Positions 10,471-19,896 of a stretch of 64,000 bases of DNA are shown here, one piece after another. Under the pieces are notes generated by a model, which made no database searches, had not been told where the DNA came from, and saw only the letters and a program-made list of their open reading frames with translations. This DNA comes from an uncultured Clostridia bacterium (lineage in GTDB: Bacteria > Bacillota > Clostridia > TANB77 > CAG-508). Both the position numbers and the translations under genes were made by a program. The stretch lies in NCBI GenBank assembly GCA_947623465.1, contig CANQGU010000006.1:1-64000 (forward strand). Direction: 5' to 3'. Within the stretch, counting starts at the first letter, position 1. Each line of letters opens with the position of its first letter.

Positions 10471-11328
10471 ATGGATGGAATTATAATAATAAATAAAGAA
10501 AAAGATTGGACATCAAATGATATAGTGCAAAAATTAAAAGGAATTTTTCACGAAAAAGTAGGGCACACAGGAACATTAGACCCATTGGCAACAGGCGTAT
10601 TGCCTATACTTATTGGAAAAGGAACCTTGCTTTCTAAGTATATTATAAATCATGATAAAGAATATATTGCAACAATAAAATTAGGTGAAAAAAGAAGCAC
10701 AGGAGACTCCGAGGGAGAAATAATAGAAAAACAAGATGTAGATGAAAAAATGTTGCAAGAAGAAAATGTTAACGAAGTTTTAAAAAGTTTTATTGGAAAA
10801 TCTATGCAAACTCCTCCAATGTATTCTGCAATAAAAGTTAATGGAAAAAAGCTTTATGAATATGCAAGAAAAGGGCAAACTGTAGAGGTAAATTCAAGAG
10901 AGATTGAAATATATAATATGGAACTTATATCAATTTCAAAGCAAAACAAAGAAATTAAGTATAAAGTTAATTGTTCTAAAGGAACATATATTAGAACTTT
11001 ATCAGAAGACATTGCATTAAAATTAGGAACAGTAGGTTTTATGAAAGAACTTGAAAGAACAAAAGTAGGAAATTTTTGCATAGAGCAATCAACAAAAATA
11101 TCAGATATAATAGAAAATAAAGAAAATAATTATATAACAATAGAAAAATTTTTAGAAAATAAAGAAAAAATTAACTTAGACAAAAAAGAACTAAAAAAAT
11201 TTTTAAATGGGGTAAAAATCCCTGTTTTAAAAAAAGATGATATATATAGAATTTACAATGAAAACAATCAATTTATTGGAATCGGAAAAATAACGAATAA
11301 TGTATTAAAAAGAGATATTGTAATTTAA
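10471..11328 (+). CDS. truB: tRNA pseudouridine-55 synthase TruB
   Basis: TruB isomerises U55 in the T-loop of most tRNAs. Catalytic Asp37 lies in GTLDPLATGVLP, and the tRNA-contact phrases YSAIKVNGKKLYEYAR and GTYIRTLSEDIA are present. The 285-aa length is within the family range. An AAGGAAT site precedes the ATG. A REP-like repeat separates it from nrnA, and a promoter for the next gene lies just downstream, so it closes this operon. Confidence 0.95.
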   Translation: MDGIIIINKEKDWTSNDIVQKLKGIFHEKVGHTGTLDPLATGVLPILIGKGTLLSKYIINHDKEYIATIKLGEKRSTGDSEGEIIEKQDVDEKMLQEENVNEVLKSFIGKSMQTPPMYSAIKVNGKKLYEYARKGQTVEVNSREIEIYNMELISISKQNKEIKYKVNCSKGTYIRTLSEDIALKLGTVGFMKELERTKVGNFCIEQSTKISDIIENKENNYITIEKFLENKEKINLDKKELKKFLNGVKIPVLKKDDIYRIYNENNQFIGIGKITNNVLKRDIVI

Positions 11329-11351
11329 TATAAAAAATTTTGAAAAACCAC

Positions 11352-11380
11352 TTGCCATTTGTCGAAATATGAAATATAAT
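11352..11380 (+). promoter_or_regulatory. Promoter upstream of the HD-GYP-like gene
   Basis: TTGCCA at 11352-11357 and TATAAT at 11375-11380 with a 17-nt spacer, immediately after truB. Confidence 0.75.
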
Positions 11381-11440
11381 AAAAATGTATAAGTATCACA
11401 TCATGAGAAAATGGAATAAATGAAAACTTAGGAGGAAAAA

Positions 11441-12298
11441 ATGGAAGATTTTTCAACATATATTTTAGAAGAAAAAGATTTTGCTCAAAAAATGTTAATA
11501 GCATATTATTTATCTAAAAAAACAGGAATATTTTTTGATAAATCTATTGTTTTAAAAGCCGAAATAGCAAAAATTTTTATAGAATATGCAAGTATAGATG
11601 TAGACGAAAATCTAGTTCTAACAGCTATGCTTTTATGCAATTGTAAAAAAGTAGAAAATGCTCAAAAAATAGGAAGGTTAGAAACTTTTGCAAAAGAAGG
11701 AGCAGACTATTTAGCTACACTTGGTTTTAGTAAACGTTTTTGTAAAATATGTGAAGAAGTAAATCGTTATACTGACAGTTCTCCTAGAGAAAAAGAAAGT
11801 GATATATTAGAAGTAGTAGATCAATTTACAGGTTTAATATTAAACAGAGTAGAAAGAAATGCATTTACCCCTGAAGAAGCTATTGTTGTGTTAAAAGAAA
11901 GAAATCTAAAATACACAGATAATAGATATTTAGACTTATTTATAGAATTTGTAAAAGACTTAGAAAAAATTACAATTAAAGAAACAATAGATGTTCCAAT
12001 AATTCAAAAATTGGTACATTTACACAACAAAGAAGCAAATGTAAAAACATTTATTGCAACAATATCAAATAAATATGCAGAAAAAATAAATGACGCACTA
12101 AACAAAAATATGAAAAAAAGAGCAAAAGCAATGTTACAAAGTGAAAAAGTTCAAAAAACACCTATAAAAAGTGATATGGACAAAATGAAAGACTTAGCAG
12201 AAGCAAACAAAAAGGCAACTAGATCATTATTTAGTGATGATACAGCAAAAAAAGTTTTAAATCATAAATCAAAATACAAAATAGAAGAAGATATTTAA
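11441..12298 (+). CDS. Uncharacterised protein resembling a degenerate HD-GYP domain
   Basis: A 285-aa soluble, mostly helical protein. Residues about 120-150 read ILEVVDQFTGLILNRVERNA then FTPEEAIVVLKE, which resembles the C-terminal third of HD-GYP phosphodiesterase domains (D-x-x-x-A...R-x-Y-R...s-x-E-E-A). The catalytic HD pair and the GYP loop are not recognisable, so a c-di-GMP hydrolase role is doubtful. AGGAGG precedes the ATG. It is upstream of the EndoQ-like gene with a 65-nt gap. Family placement is tentative. Confidence 0.7.
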   Translation: MEDFSTYILEEKDFAQKMLIAYYLSKKTGIFFDKSIVLKAEIAKIFIEYASIDVDENLVLTAMLLCNCKKVENAQKIGRLETFAKEGADYLATLGFSKRFCKICEEVNRYTDSSPREKESDILEVVDQFTGLILNRVERNAFTPEEAIVVLKERNLKYTDNRYLDLFIEFVKDLEKITIKETIDVPIIQKLVHLHNKEANVKTFIATISNKYAEKINDALNKNMKKRAKAMLQSEKVQKTPIKSDMDKMKDLAEANKKATRSLFSDDTAKKVLNHKSKYKIEEDI

Positions 12299-12363
12299 AT
12301 AAAGGTTTATGGATAAATCCGTATAAAAATCCAAATATATTGATACAAGGAACGAAGTTTAAA

Positions 12364-13556
12364 ATGTACGAAATATTTGCAGATTTACATATACATATTC
12401 GGAAGATCAGAAAGTGGCAAACCTGTTAAAATAACAGGTGCAAGAAGTTTGAACTTTGCAAATATTGCAAAAGAGTGTTATTACAAAAAAGGAATTCAAG
12501 TTGCAGGAATAATAGACTGTGCATCACCTTATGTTATAGAAGATATAGAAAACTTCTTAAAAACAGGAGATGCTTATGAATTAAAAAATGGTGGAATAAT
12601 ATATAAAGATAAAGTTTGTATTCTTCTTCGGAAGTGAAGTAGAAACTTCTGAAATTGGAAGAAATGGAAAAACAGGAAGTGCACATAATGTGTGCTTTTT
12701 CCCTTATTTAAAAGATATAAAAGCATTTTCAAACGAGCTTTCAAAACACTTAAAAAATATAACACTAAGTACTCAAAGAACAGATTTATCTGGATATGAG
12801 TTAATAGATATGGTAGAAAGATATAATGGAATTTTAATTCCTGCACATGTATTTACACCACATAAAAGCTACTATGGCAATTGTTCAGATAGATTAAAAG
12901 ATATATTTAAAGAAAAATATGACAAAATATTTGCAATAGAGTTAGGATTAAGTTCAGACACATTTTTAGCAGACCAAATTTCAGAACTTGAAAATAAAAC
13001 ATTTGTAACAAATTCAGATGCTCACTCTTTGCCTAGAATTGCAAGAGAATATAACAAAATGTTAGTAGAAGACATATCATTTAAAGAAATAGTAAAAGCA
13101 CTAAAAAATGAAGATGGAAGAAAAATTGTTGCAAATTACGGGTTAGACCCAAAACTTGGAAAATACCACAGAAGCTATTGCGAAGACTGTGAAAACTCAA
13201 TAGAAATAGACGAAGCTGCAACAACTTGTCCAATATGTGGAAAACAAAATATAACATTTGGAGTTTTTGATAGAATAGAATTAATAAAAGATAAAAAAGA
13301 AACAAAAAGCCCAAAAAATAGACCACCATATATATACCAAGTACCACTTACTTTTGTTCCAGGTGTTGGAGGAAAAGCAATAGAAAAATTATTAAACCAT
13401 TTCCAAACAGAAATGAATATTTTACACAAAGCAACTAAAGATGATTTAGAAGCTGTTGTTGGCGAAAAGCTTGCAAACAACATAATGGAAAGTATTCAAG
13501 GAAATGCCAAAGTTCACTCTGGAGGTGGAGGAGTATATGGTAAAATAATCTTATAA
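12364..13556 (+). CDS. EndoQ-like PHP-domain protein, read through two +1 shifts at CGG
   Basis: This belongs to the PHP-domain plus zinc-ribbon plus helix-hairpin-helix family that includes archaeal and Bacillus endonuclease Q, which nicks DNA at deaminated bases. PHP metal motif FADLHIHIG is at residues 6-14, PAHVFTPH is central and NSDAH follows. The Cys4 ribbon (CEDC...CPICG) and a GVGGKAIEKLLNHF hairpin motif are C-terminal. Two frame breaks are healed by skipping C12400 (residue 13 becomes Gly) and C12629 (LLGSEVET). Restored length is about 396 aa; without shifting no fragment contains a whole PHP site. Confidence 0.85.
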
Positions 13557-13643
13557 ACAGGAGAAAAAAGTTTTACATAAAATAAAGTATAAAAAATAGT
13601 TTATAATAATTAATAATTTTAAATAAAAATATTACAAATGAAT

Positions 13644-13705
13644 AAAATCTTCTCTATAAGAATAAACATTATTTATAAAGCAACATATAGAGGAGATTTT
13701 TTGAA
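13644..13705 (+). terminator. Terminator-like hairpin after the EndoQ-like gene
   Basis: Fourteen-nt arms at 13644-13657 and 13687-13700 pair with one G-T pair around a 29-nt A/T loop, and the right arm runs into a T tract. Confidence 0.6.
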
Positions 13706-13766
13706 AGTAAAATAGCTTTCATTCCTATGTATGCCTTTTAAAAAGCAAGAAAGGAATGAAATTCTT

Positions 13767-14414
13767 ATGAAAAAGTATAAAAATGTTTCTAATGTAAAAA
13801 AAACAATTACAGAATATACTAAAAACAATTCTAAAGAATACATATTAGTTATTTTAATATGTGTTATTGGCTTATTTATAGGTGTAATGTTTATAAATAA
13901 TTGTAATGAAGACAAACAAAATACTATAATAACATACATAACAGAATTTATAGAAAAAATGAAAAGTATAGAAAATATAGACAAAGCAGATTTAATAGGA
14001 ACATCTATAAAAAGAAATATACTGCTTGCAATTAGTATATGGTTTGCAGGGACAACTATAATTGGAATGCCAGTAGTTTTAGGAATTATTTTATATAGAG
14101 GATTTAGTCTAGGCTATACAATATCGGCTATTACACTAACTTTAGGAACAGGTAAAAGCATTATTTTTTGCATATTAACTTTATTTTTACAAAATATATT
14201 TTTTATACCTGCACTTCTTACAATGGGAGTGAGTAGTATTAAGTTATATAGATCAATAATAAATGACAGACGAAAAGAAAATATAAAAATAGAAATAATA
14301 AGACATACTGTTATTTCTTTAATTATGTTAGGAATTTTAGTAGTGTCTAGTATTATAGAAAATGAAATTTCAGTGTCTTTATTAAAAATGGGAATAAAAT
14401 ATATTAATTTGTAA
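13767..14414 (+). CDS. spoIIM: Stage II sporulation protein M
   Basis: SpoIIM is the membrane scaffold of the DMP complex that drives septal peptidoglycan remodelling and engulfment. The 215-aa protein has an N-terminal span (about 27-48) and several C-terminal spans, with the DUF95-type phrase YRGFSLGYTISAITL in the middle. The ATG at 13767 follows AAAGGA; an in-frame ATG at 13731 lacks a ribosome site. It stands alone between the EndoQ-like gene and xerD. Confidence 0.88.
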   Translation: MKKYKNVSNVKKTITEYTKNNSKEYILVILICVIGLFIGVMFINNCNEDKQNTIITYITEFIEKMKSIENIDKADLIGTSIKRNILLAISIWFAGTTIIGMPVVLGIILYRGFSLGYTISAITLTLGTGKSIIFCILTLFLQNIFFIPALLTMGVSSIKLYRSIINDRRKENIKIEIIRHTVISLIMLGILVVSSIIENEISVSLLKMGIKYINL

Positions 14415-14566
14415 AATATAACAAAAAATAGTAGTAAGAAAAATTTAAAGAAAAAATTAAAAAAATTTTAAAAAAACTATTTACTTTTTTAAATTAGTTT
14501 GATATAACATATACAAAACTTATGTAAATAGAATGTTGCATAAAATATAAAAGATGGAGAATAGCA

Positions 14567-15448
14567 ATGGAAAAACAATTAAAACAATTTTTAAAATTTC
14601 TAGAAGTGAGTAAAAGAGCGTCAAACAATACACTTCAATCATATAAAAGGGACTTAAAACAATTTGAACAATACTTAGTAGATAATGACATAAAATATAG
14701 CAAAGTAAATGAACAAAATATGAAAGATTATATTGATTACTTAGAAGAGCAAGGCAAAAAACCATCAACAATATCAAGAAATATTGCGTCAATTAGGGCG
14801 TTTTATCAGTATGAAGTAAAAAATAAAAAGAATATAAAAGATCCAACAGAAAATATACAATCTCCAAAAATAGAAAAAAGAATACCAAGTATATTAACAT
14901 CTGAGGAAGTTGAATTATTACTAGAACAACCAAAAGATATTGATTTAAAAGGTATAAGAGATAAAGCAATGTTAGAATTTGCGTATGCAACAGGAATGAG
15001 AGTTACAGAAATAATATCTTTAAACATAGAAGATGTTAATTTACAAGAAGGTAATGTAATTTGTAAAAATATAAATAAACAAAGAATAATACCTTTAGGA
15101 AAAATGTCTTTAAATGCTTTAAAAGAATATATAGAACAAGCACGTAATGTGTTAGTTAAAACAGATAAAGAAAATGCTTTATTTGTTAATCTAAATGGTA
15201 GAAGATTAACAAGACAAGGATTTTGGAAAATTATAAAATACTATCAAGAACAAGCAAACATAACAAAAGATATCACACCACATACATTAAGACACTCATT
15301 TGCAACACATCTATTGCAAAATGGTGCAGACTTAAAATCAATTCAAGCAATGCTTGGACATTCAGATATTTCATCAACACAAGTTTATATGCAATTTCAA
15401 AATGGTGGAATAAATGACATATACAAAAAAGCTCATCCAAGAGCGTAA
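14567..15448 (+). CDS. xerD: Tyrosine site-specific recombinase, XerD-like
   Basis: XerC/D recombinases resolve chromosome dimers at dif. The N-terminal SAM-like core-binding domain spans about 1-85. The catalytic domain has Arg145 (GMRVTEI), His239 and Arg242 (HTLRH), a GHSDISSTQ segment and Tyr274 (QVYMQF). At 293 aa it is the size of XerD rather than a phage integrase, and no mobile-element genes surround it. XerC versus XerD cannot be settled from this window; position after spoIIM is common for xerD in Clostridia. Confidence 0.88.
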   Translation: MEKQLKQFLKFLEVSKRASNNTLQSYKRDLKQFEQYLVDNDIKYSKVNEQNMKDYIDYLEEQGKKPSTISRNIASIRAFYQYEVKNKKNIKDPTENIQSPKIEKRIPSILTSEEVELLLEQPKDIDLKGIRDKAMLEFAYATGMRVTEIISLNIEDVNLQEGNVICKNINKQRIIPLGKMSLNALKEYIEQARNVLVKTDKENALFVNLNGRRLTRQGFWKIIKYYQEQANITKDITPHTLRHSFATHLLQNGADLKSIQAMLGHSDISSTQVYMQFQNGGINDIYKKAHPRA

Positions 15449-15484
15449 AAAATAAGTTAGTAGAACATATTATAAAATAGAAAC

Positions 15485-15513
15485 TTGCAAAAATACATAA
15501 ATTATGTTAATAT
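15485..15513 (+). promoter_or_regulatory. Promoter of the T-box-pheST transcript
   Basis: TTGCAA at 15485-15490 and TAATAT at 15508-15513 with a 17-nt spacer, just ahead of the T-box leader. Confidence 0.7.
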
Positions 15514-15539
15514 ATATACATATAAAAATAAAAACAAAT

Positions 15540-15785
15540 TAAAAAGCAAAGTAAGTATATTAAAAATTTGCCATAGAGAAAATGACCTTGGCTGGAAGTC
15601 ATTGCAAAGAATGTACCCAAATTTCACTTTTTAGGTCTTCTTTTGAAAATAAAAGTAGGAAGAAGCGGTTGAACCGTTAAAACTATAATAAGGTTAGTTA
15701 AAAAATAAAACTAATAAATTTAGGTGGTACCACGAAAACAAATCCATTTCGTCCTAATAGTTTAGGCGAAGTGGATTTTTTGGTA
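15540..15785 (+). promoter_or_regulatory. T-box leader, phenylalanine type
   Basis: Stem I carries the AGAGAA bulge and the apical GGCTGGAAG loop. The probable specifier is TTC (Phe) at 15623-15625, followed by A. The T-box sequence AGGTGGTACCACG is at 15722-15734. The competing terminator pairs 15741-15756 with 15763-15777 and ends in a T-run. Uncharged tRNA-Phe would stabilise the antiterminator and allow pheST expression, consistent with the downstream genes. Confidence 0.95.
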
Positions 15786-15898
15786 TCTTAAACAATTATA
15801 AAATACATTTAAAAGGCATCTTAAAAAATGTTTCTGAAAAAATATAAATTAAGACACATCTTAAAAATGTTTTTTAATAAAAAGGGAGGAAAATTTTT

Positions 15899-16948
15899 AT
15901 GAAAAGCAAAATTGAAGAAATCAAACATAAGTCTGTTGAAGAAATAAAAAAAATAGCAGACTTAAAATCGCTTGAAGATTTAAAAGTAAAAATACTAGGG
16001 AAAAAAAGTGAATTAACTTCTGTTTTAAGAGGGATGAAAGAATTAGCAGAAGAAGAAAGACCTGTTATTGGAAATCTTGTAAACGAAGCAAGAGACACTA
16101 TAGAAAAATTAATTTCTGAAAAAGAAGCAGAATTTAAAAAAGAGGAAATGAATAAAAAGTTAGAAAAAGAAAAAATTGATATAACACTTCCAAGCAGTAA
16201 ATTAAAAAGAGGTAGCATACATCCATTAAACAGAATTATAGAAGATATGGAAGACTTATTTGTATCTATGGGTTATGATGTAGTAGAAGGACCTGAACTT
16301 GAAACAGATGAATTTTGTTTTGAAAGATTAAACCTACCAAAAGGACACCCTGCAAGAGATATGCAAGATAGTTTTTATATTACAGATAATTACTTGCTTA
16401 GAACTCAAACATCTGCTGTTCAAGCAAGAACAATGATAGCAAATGAAGAAAAATCTCCAATAAGAATGATTACATGTGGAAAAACATATCGTAGAGAAGA
16501 TGACGCAACACACTCTCATCAATTCAACCAAATAGAAGGTTTAGTAATAGATAAAAAAGAAAGAAATGTGTCACTCGCAGACTTAAAGGGAACATTAGAA
16601 GTTTTTGTTAGAAAAATAATAGGAGCGAATCTAGATTTAAGATTTAGACCAAGTTATTTCCCATTTACAGAACCATCTTATGAAGTTGATGTAACATGCT
16701 TTAAATGTGGAGGTAAAGGATGTAACCTATGTAAACAAACAGGATGGATTGAAGTTTTAGGTTCTGGTATTGTTCATCCAAATGTTCTTAAAATAAATGG
16801 ATATGACCCTGAAAAATATGGTGGTTTTGCATTTGGTACAGGTATTGATAGATTGGCTATGTTTAGATATGGTATTACAGATATGAGATATTTGTATACC
16901 AATGATGTAAGATTCTTAAATCAATTTGACAGAAAAGACGAGGAGTAG
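15899..16948 (+). CDS. pheS: Phenylalanyl-tRNA synthetase alpha subunit
   Basis: The catalytic subunit of the alpha2-beta2 enzyme. A coiled-coil N-terminus (1-90) leads to the class II core: RRGDDATHSHQFNQIEG-type motif 2 (REDDATHSHQFNQ) and motif 3 GFAFGTGIDRLAM. A CFKCGGKGCNLCK cysteine insert is typical of Bacillota PheS. Length 349 aa. GGGAGG precedes the ATG. It is controlled by the Phe T-box and followed by pheT after 35 nt. Confidence 0.96.
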   Translation: MKSKIEEIKHKSVEEIKKIADLKSLEDLKVKILGKKSELTSVLRGMKELAEEERPVIGNLVNEARDTIEKLISEKEAEFKKEEMNKKLEKEKIDITLPSSKLKRGSIHPLNRIIEDMEDLFVSMGYDVVEGPELETDEFCFERLNLPKGHPARDMQDSFYITDNYLLRTQTSAVQARTMIANEEKSPIRMITCGKTYRREDDATHSHQFNQIEGLVIDKKERNVSLADLKGTLEVFVRKIIGANLDLRFRPSYFPFTEPSYEVDVTCFKCGGKGCNLCKQTGWIEVLGSGIVHPNVLKINGYDPEKYGGFAFGTGIDRLAMFRYGITDMRYLYTNDVRFLNQFDRKDEE

Positions 16949-16983
16949 CCAAATGAAAATTAAAAATAATTAGGAGGATTAAA

Positions 16984-19362
16984 ATGAAATTAAGTTTAAA
17001 TTTTGTAAGAGACTATGTAGATTTACCAAAAGATTTAGATGTAACAACAATTGCAGAAGATATGACAAGAATTGGAAATGAATATGATTCAGCTGAAAAA
17101 TTAGTGGATAGCACAAATTTAATAATTGGTAAAGTTATAGAATGCAAAGAACATCCAGATTCAGACCATTTGCATTTGTGCAAAGTTGATATTGGCAGCG
17201 AAATTTTAAATATAGTATGTGGAGCACCAAATGTAAGAGAAGGATTAAAAGTAATTGTAGCACAAGATGGTGCCAAACTTCCAGGTGGAATAACTATAAA
17301 AAAAGGAATGATAAGAGGTCAAGAATCAAATGGTATGATTTGCGCATTATACGAAATTGGTATAGAAAAGAAATTCTTATCAGAGGCTGACAAAAACGGA
17401 ATATGTGAGCTTCCAGAAAATGCTCCTGTTGGAGGAGACCCTGTAGAATTTTTAAAATTAGATGATGAAGTTATAGATTTTGAACTAACAGCAAACAGAG
17501 GAGATTTACTTAGTATTTTAGGTATGGCTTATGAATTATCAAGTATATATGATAAAGATTGTGTAAAAGCTCCGGATCTATCTCATAAAGAAATAGGGGA
17601 AGATATATCTAAAGAATTTACAACAGAAATAGAAACAGAAAATTGTAAATTATTCTTAACAAGAAAAGCTAAAGATGTTGTAATAAAAGAAAGTCCAGAC
17701 TTTATAAAAAATAGATTAATAGCATCAGGAATTAGACCAATAAACAATGTAGTTGATATAAGTAATTATGTAATGTTAGAACTTGGGCAACCTTTACACT
17801 TTTATGACAATGACAATTTAGGAAATAAAATAGTTGTAAGGATGGCAAAAGAAAATGAAAAGTTAACAACTTTAGATGGTCAAGAAAGAGAATTATCAGC
17901 AGAAGATATTGTAATTACAGATGGCAAAAAAACAGTTGGTTTAGCAGGAGTTATGGGAGGCTTAACAACAGAAGTTGAACCTACAACAAAAAATGTAATA
18001 ATAGAAGCTGCAATTTTCGATTCTGTAAAGGTTAGAAAAACATCAAATAAAATTTTAAGAAGTGAAGCAAGTAACAGATTTGAAAAAGGATTAGATCCTG
18101 CAAGAACATATATGGCAATGGAAAGAGCATGTCATTTATTAGAAAAATATGCAGATGCTAAAATAGTTACAGGAATGCTAAAATATGATGTAACTAAAAA
18201 CCAAGAAAAACAAATTGAAATAGAATATCAATTTATAAATGATGTTTTAGGTGCAAAAATATCAAAAGAAGATATATTAAATACTTTTAAAAAATTAAAA
18301 TTTGAAACTAATCCAAAAGAAGAATCTGTTGTAGTTACAGTTCCAACAAGAAGAATTGATATTTCTATAAAAGAAGATTTAGTAGAAGAAATAGGAAGAA
18401 TTTATGGAGTTGATAATATTCAAGGAAAACTTCCATTAGTTCCTATGAAAGCAGGTTCTGTAAATAAAACAATTAGAAAAATAAGACACAAAATGAGTAA
18501 TCTTGGACTAAACGAAACATTAACATATATCTTAATAAATGATAAAGATGTAAAAAAATTCACAGTAGATGAATTTGAACCATTATACTTACTTGACCCA
18601 ATTACAGAAGATAGAAACACTTTAAGATATAGCATGATACCATCTTTATACAAAATATATGAATACAATAAAGCTCGTGAAAACAAAGATGTTTGCTTAT
18701 TTGAAATAGGAAAAGGATTTTATAAAAAAGGCGAAGTATATGGAGAAGACCAAAAAATATGTGTTTTAATGTCAGGAAAATATTATAATAAAATTGGATA
18801 TAACCAAGATATAGACTTTTTTGACATAAAGGGCGTAGCTGAAGAATTACTTGACTTTTTAGGATATGCTAACAGATATAGCTTTGTTATTCCAAATAGG
18901 ATGCCTCAAGAATTCCACCCAGGTCAAACAGCAGAAATTTCTGTAAATAATGATATAGTAGGAATTATAGGAAGAATTCATCCTGAAATAGAAAAAGAAA
19001 AAGTATATGTAATGGAAATAAATTTAGACAAATTACTAGCCAAAAAAGTAGGAAAAATGAAATTTAAAGAAATTTCAAAATTCCCAGTTATGAAAAAAGA
19101 TTTATCTATTTTGGTAGACAAAGACATAACTTCAAAAGAAATAGAAACAAAAATAAAGAAAAAAGCAGGAAAACTTTTACTAGATATAAAATTATTTGAC
19201 CTATATGAGGGAAAAAATATTTTAGACAAAAATAAGAGAAGTTTAGCTTATTCATTAACTTTCGGAGACCAAAACAGAACTTTAAATGATGAAGAAATAA
19301 ATTCTATTATGGAAAATATTATTGAGGATTTGGCTAAGGCAGGTATGGAACTTAGAAAATAG
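16984..19362 (+). CDS. pheT: Phenylalanyl-tRNA synthetase beta subunit
   Basis: The 792-aa structural and editing subunit. Domains in order: an EMAP-type tRNA-binding domain (about 40-155), the B3/B4 editing domain around 210-370, B5 near 405-475, a catalytic-like core, and a C-terminal anticodon-binding FDX-ACB domain (about 700-792, beginning KEISKFPVMKKDLSILVD). TAGGAGG precedes the start. Co-transcribed with pheS. Confidence 0.96.
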   Translation: MKLSLNFVRDYVDLPKDLDVTTIAEDMTRIGNEYDSAEKLVDSTNLIIGKVIECKEHPDSDHLHLCKVDIGSEILNIVCGAPNVREGLKVIVAQDGAKLPGGITIKKGMIRGQESNGMICALYEIGIEKKFLSEADKNGICELPENAPVGGDPVEFLKLDDEVIDFELTANRGDLLSILGMAYELSSIYDKDCVKAPDLSHKEIGEDISKEFTTEIETENCKLFLTRKAKDVVIKESPDFIKNRLIASGIRPINNVVDISNYVMLELGQPLHFYDNDNLGNKIVVRMAKENEKLTTLDGQERELSAEDIVITDGKKTVGLAGVMGGLTTEVEPTTKNVIIEAAIFDSVKVRKTSNKILRSEASNRFEKGLDPARTYMAMERACHLLEKYADAKIVTGMLKYDVTKNQEKQIEIEYQFINDVLGAKISKEDILNTFKKLKFETNPKEESVVVTVPTRRIDISIKEDLVEEIGRIYGVDNIQGKLPLVPMKAGSVNKTIRKIRHKMSNLGLNETLTYILINDKDVKKFTVDEFEPLYLLDPITEDRNTLRYSMIPSLYKIYEYNKARENKDVCLFEIGKGFYKKGEVYGEDQKICVLMSGKYYNKIGYNQDIDFFDIKGVAEELLDFLGYANRYSFVIPNRMPQEFHPGQTAEISVNNDIVGIIGRIHPEIEKEKVYVMEINLDKLLAKKVGKMKFKEISKFPVMKKDLSILVDKDITSKEIETKIKKKAGKLLLDIKLFDLYEGKNILDKNKRSLAYSLTFGDQNRTLNDEEINSIMENIIEDLAKAGMELRK

Positions 19363-19378
19363 AAAGTAATGTCTATTT

Positions 19379-19412
19379 AGGGCGTGTCATTTGGGACGTC
19401 CTTTTTTGACAT
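19379..19412 (+). repeat. REP-like repeat, single unit after pheT
   Basis: A near-identical copy of the unit at 10321 (GGCGTGTCATTTGGGACGTC, then a T-run and GACAT). It lies just after the pheT stop, where it could also terminate transcription. Confidence 0.75.
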
Positions 19413-19447
19413 CTATTCTTTTTTACAAATTAATTTTACCAAAACAC

Positions 19448-19476
19448 TTGCAAAATATCTATTTATGTAGTAAAAT
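19448..19476 (+). promoter_or_regulatory. Promoter of rpsO
   Basis: TTGCAA at 19448-19453 and TAAAAT at 19471-19476 with a 17-nt spacer. Confidence 0.75.
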
Positions 19477-19519
19477 ATAGTTTGTAAAAAGTTTCCTTAT
19501 ACTTGGTTAAATAATATAA

Positions 19520-19548
19520 CACCCGAATTTAACTCAGTTTAAGGTGCA
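19520..19548 (+). promoter_or_regulatory. Possible S15 autoregulatory leader hairpin
   Basis: CACC and GGTG ends enclose an imperfect TTAAC/GTTTAA stem just ahead of the rpsO ribosome site. S15 represses its own mRNA in many bacteria by binding such leaders; this assignment rests on position and a weak fold only. Confidence 0.3.
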
Positions 19549-19568
19549 AAAAAATAGGAGGTGTAAAT

Positions 19569-19835
19569 ATGATATCAAAAGAAGCAAAGGCTGAAATCAT
19601 TGAAAAATATAAAAGAGATGAAAAAGATACTGGTTCTCCAGAAGTTCAAATAGCTCTTTTAACAACAAGAATCAATGAATTAACAGAGCATTTAAAAATC
19701 CATAAAAAAGACAATCACTCAAGAAGAGGTCTTTTAAAAATGGTAGGTAAAAGAAGAAATTTATTAAACTATTTAGCAAAAAAAGATATTAATAGATACA
19801 GAGAAATAGTTGAAAAATTAAATTTAAGAAAATAA
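19569..19835 (+). CDS. rpsO: 30S ribosomal protein S15
   Basis: An 88-aa 16S rRNA-binding protein of the small-subunit platform. Family phrases [28 protein letters not shown] and [10 protein letters not shown] are intact. AGGAGGTG precedes the ATG with good spacing. It has its own promoter and a strong terminator, with pnp following, the usual rpsO-pnp order. Confidence 0.97.
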   Translation: MISKEAKAEIIEKYKRDEKDTGSPEVQIALLTTRINELTEHLKIHKKDNHSRRGLLKMVGKRRNLLNYLAKKDINRYREIVEKLNLRK

Positions 19836-19839
19836 AAAG

Positions 19840-19871
19840 AGGGGCAGGTGCTTATTTTGCCCCTATTTTTT
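19840..19871 (+). terminator. Rho-independent terminator of rpsO
   Basis: AGGGGCA at 19840-19846 pairs with TGCCCCT at 19858-19864 and is followed by a T-run. It probably allows partial read-through into pnp. Confidence 0.85.
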
Positions 19872-19896
19872 AAAATTTATGGAGGAGAAAATATAT

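Noticed and set aside
14567..15448. Integrase of a mobile island
   Set aside because: Length, motifs and housekeeping neighbours fit XerD. No attachment repeats or phage genes are nearby.
15540..15785. Conserved-looking region before pheS as a protein gene
   Set aside because: It is a T-box leader; the strong conservation blocks are RNA motifs.
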